From positions 5,766,001 through 5,830,000 of the forward strand of contig NC_003076.8 in the NCBI RefSeq assembly GCF_000001735.4: a stretch of DNA of 64,000 nt. The letters run 5' to 3'. Shown here in pieces: positions 35,281 through 50,999 of the stretch (within the stretch, counting starts at the first letter, position 1; each line of letters begins with the position of its first letter). Made by a program: the position numbers and the translations under genes. Origin of the DNA: Arabidopsis thaliana. Its lineage: Eukaryota; Streptophyta; Magnoliopsida; Brassicales; Brassicaceae. The notes under the pieces are model-generated. The model had not been told where the DNA came from, ran no database searches, and was given only the letters and a program-made list of their open reading frames with translations.

Positions 35281-36166
35281 CTAGATGAGTACCCGCACTA
35301 CGTGCGGGTTTACGTATTACTATTTACAAATTATTTTATATAATATCTGTTCATATAAAGTAAAGTTGAATGCATCAGTATTGAAACATAAATATGATTT
35401 AAAATTGTTTTTGAAAAGTCCAACTATATTAGTTCATCTGAAAAACGAATGTACTTGAGTTGTTTTTTTATTGTTGTTTTAGATTCTCAGTTTTTTTTTT
35501 GAATTTATATATCCTTGTTTTTTTGTTATATGTATAGATTATGAGACGGTGGAATTTTAGAAAATTTATTTTTTACACTAAAAATATAACATGTCTTTAT
35601 TAACCATGTCTCTGCATATTCAATTTAAGCATATTCAACTTGATATTCTTGGAAAGTTTAGTTAAGTTCTTGTTATAATCTTATATTTTACGTATTAGTT
35701 ATAAGGATAGCTCTTCAAACATCTTTCAAATTACTTGTTTTCTTAGCATAAATCTCGAAAAGCTTATATATATTTAATCTGCATATTCATTTAGTTTTTT
35801 TCATAATAATCGTCTAATTTTTAGACAAGAAATATGTGTAACATGTTTGGATTTTATCATCACTTTAACCACTTAAGTGGATCTCAAAATTAAAGAGGAT
35901 ATATTGAATTAAAAAATGTAAAAAGAGTGATGGTTCAAGTTCTCATTAATTATATCCTCCTATTTTAGTTGTTATGTTGAATTAATTACTAATTATGTAT
36001 TACTTATTTTATGAAGTCTAGGTGGCAAGCTCCTCATGTGCTGATTTGTCAAGTTGTGGAAGAGAGTTAGCTTTCTTTCATATATATATGATTGTTATAC
36101 ATGTTTTAACATCATTTTACAACTAACTTTCTTTAAATGAAATTTTAAAACTTAAGTATAGTATGA
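35281..36166 (-). mobile_element. Non-autonomous Helitron-like element
   Basis: On the minus strand the element ends with a palindrome, ACCCGCAC-GTA-GTGCGGGT (8-bp stem), ten bases before a terminal CTAG, followed by host T. This is the canonical Helitron 3' end. The 5' end is less certain: TC followed by ATACTATACTTAAG at 36166, preceded by host A, fits the TC start and insertion between A and T. Between them is AT-rich DNA without helicase coding sequence. Confidence 0.65.
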
Positions 36167-37852
36167 TTAGGTATTCAGATGCATGGTCTCACTTTTTTGT
36201 GAAGCGAAATGATTTGGCCGTAACCTTTATGAACAAAACTACAATAATATTTTGTGAAGAATATGGTAATAAAAAATATGTACATGGAACTAAAAGGTTC
36301 AAAGATGTAGCTGTTTTATGCTTTAGCTTTATTCGTTTTGTTTCTTTTTAAGTAAGTCTCCAAGATAAGTTAATAAACTATGTGAACGTTTTTGGGATAT
36401 AAATTATAGGAGTAGATAATACATTTGTCGTGTGTATCTTTAAGCATGGTTGAAGGTGTTTGAGAATGATAATATGATATGAAAGGTCAGATACTTATCA
36501 TATTTATTGTTTGGTAATTTAATGGGAAAGTTACGTAGATATGACTCATATGGAGGTTAAGTACCTTTCATTTAAAGTATAACATTTGTTGGTAAATTGT
36601 TGGTGAAGACGACTACCTAAAGGGTTCTTGAACATATGCCATGTGGAACTAGCAAATTCTTCACGTTTATGCTATTATATTAATCGTTTGGTTGTATATT
36701 ATTTGTCCGTTGTTCGATAGATTTCCTAACCTACCAAGACATTGTAGTGTTCATTTTGCTCTATTTCCTAGAGCTTCTAATCGATGATTTTTTTTTTTCT
36801 TTTTGTTGGGATCTAAATAAATCACATGGCATGAATTTATCTACTGCAATATACAACTCAATAATTTGTTAAAACACACCTACTTTTATTCAAATACAAA
36901 AGTAACTATGGTCACCGCAAATAGAATTAGGACTAATGATTTGAACAGTAACATATTGGAGCATCGTATTCGGAGAAAAAAACATTTATTTTCAAACCAA
37001 CAACCCAAAGATGGGATAGCTAAACAAACATCTTTAGTTTGATTTCGTACCAAAATCTATGTATTCAATGATATCAAGTGCTCTATCATGGTTTTTAAAT
37101 TGAAATGAACCAACATTTCATATTTAAAGAAAATAGATGGAACAACAACAAAAAGATGAAAATATATAACCGATCAGAGTTCAAGAAAGAGAGTAACTGA
37201 TATCCTTGTATATTCTTAGAGCATTTTGAAATGTAATGTTATAGATTTAATGTAGCTTTGGTCGTAAGATATATGATATATCGACTAATGAAAAAACAAA
37301 AATGGATATGCGATCATGCTATATAAATAAACAAATAAATAATTTAACGATCTCTAAAGAATTTTACATTTTCCCTCTTCTTCTTTTGCGAATAAATTTT
37401 CATTTCTTAGTATACTAATAGTAATATACTATCTATAAAATGTTAACTTTAATTCATGACAAATATAACACAAATAATTAAAGTAACTTCTATACTAATG
37501 TTATGTAACACAAACTTCGAGTGGACATGAACACCAAATATTTAAAGTGATGTAAACTTTGTAAGGTCAATAGGAATTGGTAACTTAGGAGGAAATCTTG
37601 TAAGTGCGTAAATAATCAATCTATAATAATTAGTCACGAGAGGTAACGAATTCCAAAGATAGATTCTGATGCTTTAGCTTGAGTCCAAAGTGTCTGTCAC
37701 CATTCTATTACTTACTTAAAAAGAAAAACAACCCATATAAAACCTATCTTTAAACATTGAACTAATAATATATGACGTTATTTTGTACTACACTCATATA
37801 AAACCTATCTTTAAATTTGTAGGCTTTCGATTTAAATAGAGATACTCGTATA

Positions 37853-37868
37853 GGCCCATGTAAGCCCA
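37853..37868 (+). promoter_or_regulatory. Site II elements upstream of the six-Cys gene
   Basis: GGCCCA at 37853-37858 and AGCCCA at 37863-37868 lie about 150 bases before ATG 38011. Confidence 0.4.
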
Positions 37869-38010
37869 TAAGATAAGACCGGGATAGACCGGTTCGGTTA
37901 TCTCAAAACTTCCACAGCTGGTTATTAGTCAAACCGTTCTTCTTACAAATCGAAGCTGGAAGCCTGGAACTAGCCACTGCGATCGGAGAAGAAAAAGCTC
38001 GAGAGACGCC

Positions 38011-39045
38011 ATGGAAATTTCCCAAGCTCGTTCAAGCTTCGTTTGTCTTCTTCTTCTGTTACTCTCCATGTGTTTCGTTCCCTGCGTCTTTTCCAAATCT
38101 CCTCGTCCTATCTCCGTAAGTTTCGCATATATCTCTGTGAGCTCCGTTGGGAATATGCTTTACTGATTCTTCCGGAGAAATCGAATTTGTAGGATGTGGA
38201 GATCAGGCAGAAGAAGAGCGAATGCTACGGTGATATAGAGAGGTGAGTCCACTGGGAAATTTCTATACAGCATCTGCAATTTCTGTTAATGTACTTGCGA
38301 TTTGGTTCGAGTAGTCTCTCTTGGTGATTTGATTTCAACCATTAGGGTATAGACGTCAGACACGATCACCGGAATTGGTTTTATTTGATATACTTGTATT
38401 GAGAATTTTTCATTATTGGTTTTGATCCTTACAAATTGGGAAAGTTTTGTAGCTTGGAAGATATTGTGAATCATTGTAGGATTAGTTGGCTAAACTTGTT
38501 ATGGTTAGCAAATTATTGGCTCTATCTTCTTCTTTACTCACTTTTGTGTGTTATGTGTTGTGGTAAATTAAACAGTGGGTTATGGGGTTGGCAATGCAAA
38601 TCTTCTGCAATAGCGAAAGAGAATTGTGCGCTGCGATGCCTTTCTCCGGTTTGCTATCAACTCATTTATGAGAGTGATCCGGTGAGGGTTTGTAAAAAGA
38701 TGGTTATGATGATTGAGTTTTCTGTAAATTTCTGTCTCTTCTTTTTTATGAATGGCTTGTTTTGTTTGTTGAGCAGCTTGAAGAAGGTGAAAAAGATTTG
38801 ATTAGGAGCCAAGAGTACAAGTATTGTATGTACAAGTAAGGTTTTAAATGATAAATTTCTCTCTTAGGTTTTACTACCTGTTTTTGGAACTTTACAATCA
38901 TTGTAGTTCTCAGTAGCTGAGGACAATATGAAGGGCTGGTGATGTGCAAAGTTCGCTTAGTCGATATGAATCATCTATATATCTATCTATTCTTTTCAGG
39001 TCATCACTCGGGGAAAGCTTAGAGGGTGTTCGAGGCATCTTTTGA
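38011..39045 (+). CDS. Small secreted six-cysteine protein, unknown function
   Basis: Five short exons (38011-38115, 38193-38242, 38576-38681, 38777-38835, 39000-39045) give 121 residues. Residues 1-29 are a signal peptide (MEISQARSSFVCLLLLLLSM...VFS). The mature part has six cysteines (ECYGD, WQCKS, ENCALRCLSPVCYQ, KYCMYK), consistent with three disulphides in a secreted or lumenal protein. No named domain is recognised. None of the exons is long enough to stand out as an open frame, so the gene is only visible after splicing. The Trp/Cys block GLWGWQCKSSAIAKENCALR should be the conserved core if it has homologues. I recall it as At5g17610, annotated hypothetical. Confidence 0.85.
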
Positions 39046-39933
39046 TGGTATCAAATAAGACTTTCTCAGTGAAGACATTTGCCAAAATCTGAGCTAAGCT
39101 CTTGAATTTCTGATCAGTAGTATTCTGCTCTGTCGCGTTTGAAGCCATGTAAGGCTTCTTTTATTATAAACCTCAATTTTTGGGTTAATGGTTGTTTATA
39201 TGAAACGTTTACGTTTATGATTGGCAAATCCACTGAATCTTGAAACCATTGTACAAATCAGTCTTAATACGCACAGATTGGTCCCAGTTCTCTTGTCATG
39301 AATAGGAGTCCATATTATTGTTGGAGTCTTCCCAATACAATTTGACCTATATATACATGCACGCAGCATAATTACACGATATGGGGGAGCCACATAAATC
39401 TGGATCTTGATAACAAATTTGAATCATTCATACTTGGAATGGTTTCTATATCTTGTGTGTTCAAGTCACTGTTCCGATGCTTATTCCAAAGAGGACTTGC
39501 TTTGAAAACTCTGTTTGCTGGGAGTCTTTTGTAGCTGTAGAGCCAAATCATAGCTAGACTAGTCAAAGTTTCGTCTCTGTTAATCTTAAAACATCATTTT
39601 AATAGGTGAAACTCAAGTTTAAGCTCTTTAACTTCTCGGTGCAGTATGCGCCAATATTATCATCAAGAGCTTGAGACGATTCACACGGGCAGTTAGTTGA
39701 ATATGTTTGCATTTTATTGTTTTTGTCCTAAATGTGTAGCATTAGTGAAATATTTGGTCGATGAGAAATTTTACCTTTAGATTTGATTTGGTTAATTGAC
39801 AGAAGCAAAAAAGTGCTGAAAAGAGTTACAATTCTTGAGATCAAAACATCCACCCTAAAATGATTTCTAACGAATACAACTCATCACATTCATGGAGTTG
39901 AACCCTTTATCAAGTGTGGTCAACTCAAGACAG
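39046..39933. other. Convergent 3' region
   Basis: About 890 bases between the six-Cys gene and the AUG7 stop. The minus frames at 39196-39393 and 39372-39566 show no domain. Confidence 0.5.
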
Positions 39934-43474
<3,541 letters not shown>

Positions 43475-44728
43475 ATGATCTCCCTGAATCTATCTCCTTC
43501 CCTCAATCCGGGTCTCCTCCACAAGACCCGGACCTGTCAACAACCGACCCGTCTCTCTGCTCTTCTCGTCACCAACCCTAAACCCTTCAATCACAGACAC
43601 CCACTAGGGCTTTCACCGATTCCCAATCTCCAGATTCGTGATGTTTCCGCAAAACCCTTGCTTTCACTCACAAACCCTGAATCCTCATCTGGGTTCTCGA
43701 GAAAACCCAGATCCATCGCCGCCGTTGGCTCATCGGATTCAAATCCAGACGAAAAATCCGATCTTGGTGAAGCGGAGAAGAAAGAGAAGAAGGCTAAGAC
43801 TCTTCAGCTAGGGATTGTGTTTGGTCTTTGGTATTTCCAGAACATCGTCTTCAACATCTTCAACAAAAAGGCACTCAATGTCTTTCCTTATCCATGGCTT
43901 CTCGCTTCGTTTCAGCTCTTCGCAGGTTCTATTTGGATGCTTGTCTTATGGTCCTTTAAGCTTTACCCCTGCCCTAAAATCTCCAAGCCTTTTATCATTG
44001 CTCTCCTTGGTCCTGCATTGTTCCACACTATTGGACATATCTCAGCTTGTGTCTCATTCTCCAAAGTCGCTGTTTCGTTCACTCATGTTATCAAATCAGC
44101 AGAGCCTGTCTTCTCTGTTATCTTCTCGTCTTTACTCGGTGATTCGTATCCGTTAGCTGTCTGGTTATCGATTCTTCCGATTGTTATGGGTTGTTCTTTA
44201 GCTGCAGTCACTGAAGTGTCATTCAATTTAGGTGGATTATCAGGAGCTATGATTAGTAACGTTGGTTTTGTCTTGAGAAACATTTACTCTAAACGTAGCT
44301 TACAGAGCTTTAAAGAGATTGATGGATTGAATCTATACGGTTGCATCAGTATACTCTCTCTGCTTTATCTGTTTCCCGTGGCGATTTTCGTTGAAGGATC
44401 ACATTGGGTTCCAGGTTACCATAAAGCCATTGCATCTGTTGGGACACCATCAACGTTCTACTTTTGGGTTTTGCTCTCTGGTGTCTTCTATCATCTGTAC
44501 AACCAGTCTTCTTACCAGGCACTCGACGAGATCAGTCCATTGACTTTCTCTGTTGGGAACACGATGAAGCGAGTCGTGGTGATTATCTCCACTGTTTTGG
44601 TGTTTAGGAATCCTGTTAGACCTCTGAATGCTCTTGGATCAGCCATTGCGATTTTCGGTACCTTCTTGTATTCTCAGGCCACTGCAAAGAAGAAGAAGAT
44701 TGAAGTGGGAGGTGATAAGAAGAACTAA
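43475..44728 (+). CDS. XPT: Plastid xylulose 5-phosphate/phosphate translocator XPT
   Basis: A single intronless exon of 417 codons. Residues 1 to about 100 form a Ser/Pro/Thr-rich transit peptide. From GIVFGLWYFQNIVFNIFNKK (about 113) onward the protein is a polytopic phosphate translocator of the triose-phosphate translocator/nucleotide-sugar family. Typical blocks are HTIGHISACVSFSKVAVSFT and HVIKSAEPVFSVIFSSLLGD, and YNQSSYQALDEISPLTFSVG followed by NTMKRVVVIISTVLVFRNP. The Lys and Arg in the latter are the family phosphate-binding residues. XPT exchanges pentose phosphates and triose phosphates for phosphate across the inner envelope, linking the cytosolic and plastid pentose-phosphate pathways. 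The lack of introns agrees with what is known for this gene. The basic C-terminus (AKKKKIEVGGDKK) faces one side of the membrane. I recall it as At5g17630. Confidence 0.94.
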   Translation: MISLNLSPSLNPGLLHKTRTCQQPTRLSALLVTNPKPFNHRHPLGLSPIPNLQIRDVSAKPLLSLTNPESSSGFSRKPRSIAAVGSSDSNPDEKSDLGEAEKKEKKAKTLQLGIVFGLWYFQNIVFNIFNKKALNVFPYPWLLASFQLFAGSIWMLVLWSFKLYPCPKISKPFIIALLGPALFHTIGHISACVSFSKVAVSFTHVIKSAEPVFSVIFSSLLGDSYPLAVWLSILPIVMGCSLAAVTEVSFNLGGLSGAMISNVGFVLRNIYSKRSLQSFKEIDGLNLYGCISILSLLYLFPVAIFVEGSHWVPGYHKAIASVGTPSTFYFWVLLSGVFYHLYNQSSYQALDEISPLTFSVGNTMKRVVVIISTVLVFRNPVRPLNALGSAIAIFGTFLYSQATAKKKKIEVGGDKKN

Positions 44729-45046
44729 AGGTTTTAAGTGCAAAACCAAGGTTTACTTGAGCTTTTTCTTTCTTTCCAAGTTTTTTCTTTTTTTCTTTTG
44801 CTGTTTTTGATTTCATTATGAGACTAGAATTATCATTTCTGTTGACTGGTTTAGTTGCTTTAAAGACTTTGATCTACTTAGTTCTTGACCTCGTCTACTT
44901 GATGTTTTTCCATTGATATAAAGTTGGTCTGATTCTGAGAAGAGTGAAATTTCTTAATCCTTAAGCCAGTTTCTTCCTAATACAATGAGACTTTGAGTCC
45001 AATTCAAAAACTGTACACTAAAACACACAAAAGAGAGTTCCTTTCT
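44729..45046. other. Convergent 3' UTR region of XPT and ASG1
   Basis: About 320 bases with T-rich 3' UTR sequence after XPT; no gene. Confidence 0.6.
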
Positions 45047-46429
45047 TCACCAGGAGTAATGCCGGAACCTTCTCCGACTCGTTCTCCTAAAAGGTTTACA
45101 AGCAAGAATGCTAAGATCAACAGCTGCAGCAAGTGCCATGAAAATGGCTGCATCTTCCACACAAGTTACATGTCTCATAGCTAATTGTACAACGGGCTTG
45201 CTGCTTTTCCCTTCCCCTTGCACTCTCGAGCTCATTACAAACCCACCTCCAGAGACACACTGTCCCAACCCTGAGAAGTCTCCACTACTCTGCGGGCTTG
45301 GAATTGGTGTAGCTGCAACTGTTAGCATCTGTTTATCCGTGTCGATTAAAAATTCCCCACCTTTCTCAGCGCTGATGAGGATTTCAGACATTAAAACATC
45401 TCCAACTTCTAGACCGTTTGATAGAAGATGGAATCTGCAACACACGGAGTCTCTGATCCCGCGTTCCCGCCAAGCTTCGAGCTTTCCCCATGGCTGCCAG
45501 CTGTTTGGTCGAGATGGGTCAGGCCGGACCACAAGCCAAGCACCCGGGTTGGACTTTGCGACCCAATCACATCCAGTGGATGGAACAAAAGGAGTTGTTA
45601 TGAAAGCAGCAGCAACTGCAGAGCCAGAGAGATCATGTATCTTCACCTTCCATCCTTTTCTTTCACGTCTCTCACTCTCAAGCTCAGTTCCATCGCCTGA
45701 ACTTGACCAGTACCCATTCAACGGATCCACCTGTGACACCCTGAAGAATCAATACCACCATTAGTAACTAAACAAACAGTACAGAGAGAGAGATTTATGC
45801 ATATATGAAGAACTCAAATGTCACCTGTCTCTGCTAAACTTGCAACTGAAGATAGGTTGCTTGACCGAGCCACGGAGCTGAACTATCTGAGGGCTCAAGG
45901 TAGTAACATCCTCAAACTGAAAAACATATCGAGGATCAGGATCAAGTTTCACTTTCAAATGAAGCTCTGCAGCACCATCCCGCTTGGTCTTTCCAATACT
46001 GATCCAACCATTGAAAAGAATCATTGGTTTTCCTTCTCCCCATTCAGGACCTACCTCCAACTTAAACATCCCAATCTGCTGTCTTTTGCCACCAACACCG
46101 CAATTCAAACTCTTTTTACCCGTGAAAACCGAGATTTCCAAGTGAGCATGAGGACTATAGAAGCATCCAGGTGTCAAAAGAGCTCTTAAATCAGATTCTT
46201 CAAGATAAAAGCTAGTGGAAATACTGTGATGGTCAGGAGCTGCATCAAGGGACGGCATCAAAGGGATAGATGTTGTTTGAACAGGAAAGCCTCGTAGTTT
46301 TATTTCGCAAGAGCATTGAGAAGAAAAGTTCTTCTTCTCATTAGATTTTGAAGTAGAGTTTATAAGGACCTTGGGAATTCTCAAAGCAAGAGAGCCAACC
46401 GAAAGACGAATGAAAGCTTGAGGATCCAT
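45047..46429 (-). CDS. ASG1: DUF1005 protein ASG1 (abiotic stress gene 1)
   Basis: Two exons, 46429-45825 and 45740-45047, give 432 residues. DUF1005 covers almost the entire protein, with blocks MDPQAFIRLSVGSLALRIPK at the start, SCEIKLRGFPVQTTSIPLMP, and HDLSGSAVAAAFITTPFVPS followed by GCDWVAKSNPGAWLVVRP. The C-terminus ends with a hydrophobic segment (EDAAIFMALAAAVDLSILAC) and a basic tail, which suggests membrane association. Biochemical function is unknown; I remember that the gene responds to ABA and salt. Upstream, a leader intron looks likely (donor near 46953, acceptor near 46500 on the minus strand), with a leader exon reaching about 47240. I recall it as At5g17640. Confidence 0.9.
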
Positions 46430-47250
46430 TAAATGTCAGAAATGTTTCCCCATTGGTTCAGAGATGATGCATATCCATGGTGGTATGATCAATCAATCAA
46501 CCTAACAGGCCAAAACCAGAGACGAAAGAGATCAAAACAAAGTTAGTTTCATCTTTAAACCATATCAACAGAAACTTAAAACACAACTGAAATATGACAA
46601 AAACACAGTCTTCAGCTAATTAGATAATCCTCAAACTGAAATTGAAATTTCCCTCTTTTTTTATAACTGCCTTCTTGATTACAAAACCACTAAGCTAGAG
46701 AATTTAATGTCTATTTTTTCTTCCATAAGAACAAAGCTCACATGACTTATACCATTAGTAAGCTCTAAGAGAATAAATTAGTTTAGATTAAACAAACAAC
46801 ACAATTACATGTAACAAACATTAAAGCTGAAAATAAGCTCAAAGAACAAGCCAGAACCAATTGAAGTCAAGGGAAAAACAGAGAAAAAAAAGCAACAAAC
46901 TTTATGGAATTAGGATTTTACCAAAATGAGTCAAATAAGAATTAAGCAACAAACCTGTTAAAACCCGTAAGCATTAGTTTCAAGACAATCTGATAGATCC
47001 CAAGAAAGTTTAGACCTTTGAAAAATCCTCTCGTAAAACTCAAAAAAAGGAGAAAACTTTATCAATAAAAAAAAAATATGTGAATAGTGAAATGGTGGAG
47101 AATCAAGAGAGAGGGAACATAAACATGAAAATTCGTAGAAAGAAGAGAGATTTAAGATTATGATGCGATTTCGATTTTGGTTTTCACAGAACCCCAAAGA
47201 GAGAAACTTTTCTTCTCTCTCTCTTTCTCTCGTTTTTGCTGTGTATAAGT
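46430..47250 (-). promoter_or_regulatory. Probable 5' leader and leader intron of ASG1
   Basis: On the minus strand a donor (ACAG/GTTTG near 46953) and an acceptor (CTGTTAG/GTTG near 46500) bracket an AT-rich segment. The leader exon upstream contains CT-repeats near 47210-47230 and a 79-codon open frame (46958-47197) with no recognised domain. Confidence 0.4.
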
Positions 47251-50200
47251 AAAAATATTGAAGAAAAATTGTGTGATATTTGCTACGAAATTGACGGGGA
47301 GAATATAAACATAAATAAAGGGTTTCTATTTTTGTTCCTTAATGCATTTTCTCTCCTCTTTTATTATCCTTTTAACGTCAACGTACTTTACAAAAACATA
47401 ATCTCTTCATTTCTCCAAATAATATAATATGAAATTCGACTAGTTTCTGTAAAATCAATAATTATGAAAAGCATAATTCATCCATCAAATTATAGTTATA
47501 TAGTTAAAATGATTTTTTCGTAAAAAAATGAAAATATAATACAAAAAATATGATGGAAGATGGGTAATTATGATTATATACATAAAAAAATAGAACTGTA
47601 GTTTTTATTTTATATATCTAAAAATAAAATGGTTTCTTAAATATATACTAACAAACATGTTAATATGTTATGATGCTTAAAGAGTTGTCCACTCAAATTC
47701 TATCACATCATATTTTTCATTTTTCTTATACTTATATACATATTTTTCTTCTGTCGAATATACATTTTGATTTTGGATTTTCAAACAAAAATATTCTGAA
47801 TTAGTTTTATAAATAAGTGTAAGCAAAATTTCACAAAAATATGAATTTGAAGTTTGTAACTAAGATATGTATTGAGAATACTCAATATATCAAAGTGATA
47901 TTCGTTGTCTAAGTTCAATATGATTCAAAGAAAAACATGATTCAATATCTCTACCTATACTTTGTAAAATAATAGACCCATCCTCGAAGCATGTTGAGGA
48001 AGAATAATGATCTGTTTAATAAATGGTTGTCAATTATAAAACTTCACGCAGTCGAATTATTGAACTAGAGGTAGGTTAATAGTGTTTGGTGGAAAAAAAA
48101 TACTAATAATAATGGAATCGAAGTCAATAACAAATGAAACAGTATAATAACAAAATACAAACGTTTGTTATTTATTATCTTAACTCTTAAGAATAAACAA
48201 AAAAATAAACAAAAATAGATGGATGGGTACGTGAATACAGCTGGAGCCATGTTTCTTCTCTTCTTTTTTCCCATTCAATATTTACATACAAATAGAAGAA
48301 TAACGAAAAGCTACAAAAAAATCTAATCACTTTCAGACACATAAGCCTGACTTCATATCCCAACTGTCCACTTTATTTTATTAGGTTTTCTTAAGAATGC
48401 AACCTACAATTATTTGTTTCTTCTAAATTACATGTATTTTATGAATTAATGCACTAATAGACGTGACCATCCAAATTGTGTATTATTTTAAAAAAATTTG
48501 TTGATTTGATATTCATTAATAAATTTGTTAAATCTGGATTGTTATTTTTAGTTTTTCTTATATAGATTAAGTTTAGTTATAAATATAAGAAATTGATTAC
48601 AAAGAAAAAAAGAGCCGCAAAAGAGGAAAGGGATAGAGATGGGTTATCGAGGAGCTGACATGTTCGACATGTGCCTCTTACTGTCATTTACTTCATCAAT
48701 CTCAGACTTCTTCTTGCCCTCTTTCTCTTTTATATTACTATTTTTTTTTTATAAAAATGCTATTGTCTAGATTCTCTGAATTAATGATGTTTAAACTGTT
48801 TTCAGTCAAACTAATTGGGGATTAAAAGAAAAAATAACGTTTAAGCAACATGTGAGTTTTGGATACAAGCAGAAAACGAGGAAAAAAATGTAGAGACTTG
48901 TGGACTTGTGTCACTTGTCTATTAAGCAGAAATAAATAAATAAAGCCTTAGAAATTTGAAAATTTCGTATGTCTATAGTCATACTCATATACATTCTCGA
49001 AGATATTTTATTTTTGTTATTTTGTGGATATGATAAAGAGTTGTAGCTAGTGGTCATTGCTGAAGAGTATGCGCACCAAAGAAGCATAAGTGTGTGAGAG
49101 ACACATATTATATGCGATGGTGTTTATGTAGTTTATTAGAATATCTATCTTTATGTGGATTGTAGTTTGTGTTTGTTGAAATTGTAATTAAGTGTTAGAC
49201 GGTGGTACGTTAGCTTTGCCGGTTATGCATAATTGAAGTCTAGATTCGGTGGAGAGTTCAGCTCAACACTGGTCGGTTATGAAAAACTGAATGTAATTAA
49301 ATAAAACGGTAAATTAAGAGGATCGTGCTAGCATTTATACGTGTTAAATGGAATATTTCCTTCTCTCTTTTTGAGAAGATTTGTTGTTGGAAATGGTCTC
49401 AAAATTGTGGTTTAGAAGAACCAAAGTTTGTTAACAAATTTCGTATGTATTTTATTTTAGTTCTCTTTCACTATTTCATATCTTTTTGTAATAAAAAAAA
49501 AACTATTTGGTCTTAAAATCGTTAAAACTAGTAGTTATTGTCGATCATATAGCGGTTAAAAAGAAAAATATACATCTTATAAAATCAATTTTGAGTTTGA
49601 CAAATAGGATGATAAACACAAGATTACTATCACTACATAAATTTTATTGTGTCTGCGAAATTGTCAATTATCTTTTAATTCTTCCCTTTATCTATACACC
49701 CTTCTTTTCATGATTCTCTCTATCAATGCATTTTATGCAAAAATGTAAAATGTTAATTCTCTCTTTCTTTCGTTTTCCTTGAGAGAGTTTGATTGCATCC
49801 ATCATCTTGAAAATTTAGAATATTAGGACACCTGATTATGAGAATTAATTAGTGACTTCTTACGGACCTTTCTTGAACCACTTAGGAGTGTTCTTTTTTC
49901 TTTTTGGTATCAAGACGAACAAAGCTCATAGCTAAAGTTTATCAGTACAAGTTTTCTTATTCATCTTCTCTATCTGCCGGGCTATTTGTTTTTGGCTAAA
50001 GTAGGTTGTTTATATATAACTCATTACAGCTCCAAAATTCTTAATAAATCAAGAACTTGGCATTTATATATGTAGTAAGCATCCTTGATTTTTTTTTTAA
50101 AAATAAATGAACAAGGTCAAAGTTCTGGTTAAACTAATCTTTTGTCATGTTCTACTTTTGATATTTAATAACATAGATATAATTGAAAATATTTTGTTAT

Positions 50201-50999
50201 TATCGAAAACCTAAAATCATAACAACACTAAACGCTGAGACATGTTATCATCATATTAAGACCTCAGTCTACTAAACAAGTATATATCACTAGAGTCTAA
50301 ACTAACATAAACTCAAATCAAATCTAAGTTTGTGTACCCGCCTAATCCTTTATTTTATTTTTCATAGTCGTATACATCCAATTATCATATGATTTATTTA
50401 TAAAACCATCAAATTCACAGATCAAATACATTGATAAATTATTGATCAGTTTTGTATAAATTAAAACTAGTGGCACGTTGGAGAGATAATGTTGTCTTTT
50501 GCCAACTTTTTACAACTCTTTTGGCATTTTTGTCTTTCCACTTTGTAATTTCCTAGGTTGGCAGCAAACTCAAAAGCATCTAATACACTCTTTATATACA
50601 AAATCCAAATTACTTTTTCATCTATCATCTATGGTTCATATATTCCTTAAACCAAACCAAGAAACAATTTCCCAATAGACAAAAATGGATAAGTATCAAC
50701 AAAACCAATTATCTTAATAACTTCAACTCCAAAAAAAGTGGAAAGAAGTTTATTGAAGATTCCACATCAACAACAATATTAAAGAGTGATCGTTTTCAAA
50801 CAAGTGGATCTCAGTTTCCAACTACCAAAAGGAGCAAACTTTATAACAAGCTTGATACAACCAAATACAGAAAAGAAAGATCACAACTTTCTAATCTCTA
50901 GGCTTGGAACCATAATGCAATTACAAAGACTTTAATTTTTTTATTTTTATGTAATGATAATGTATGGTCTTTGAATTGGATTAATCTTTTGGAAAACAA
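47251..50999. other. Gene-poor AT-rich region, about 3.7 kb
   Basis: This is the longest gap in the window. Frames such as 48065-48274 or 49325-49713 are AT-driven with no motifs, and I found no paired terminal repeats or transposase remnants. A plausible TATA (CTCTTTATATAC at about 50589-50600, plus strand) precedes only a 10-codon ATG frame. Nothing can be annotated with confidence. Confidence 0.5.

Larger units (their letters stand above)
35118..38010. other. Intergenic region, about 2.9 kb, with a Helitron-like element
   Basis: The left part holds the Helitron-like element (35281 to about 36166). The remainder is AT-rich, with no gene recognised. Site II elements at 37853-37868 mark the promoter of the next gene. 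Confidence 0.6.

Noticed and set aside
47251..50999. Possible transposon in the largest intergenic gap
   Set aside because: I searched by eye for paired inverted or direct ends and for coding remnants and found none.
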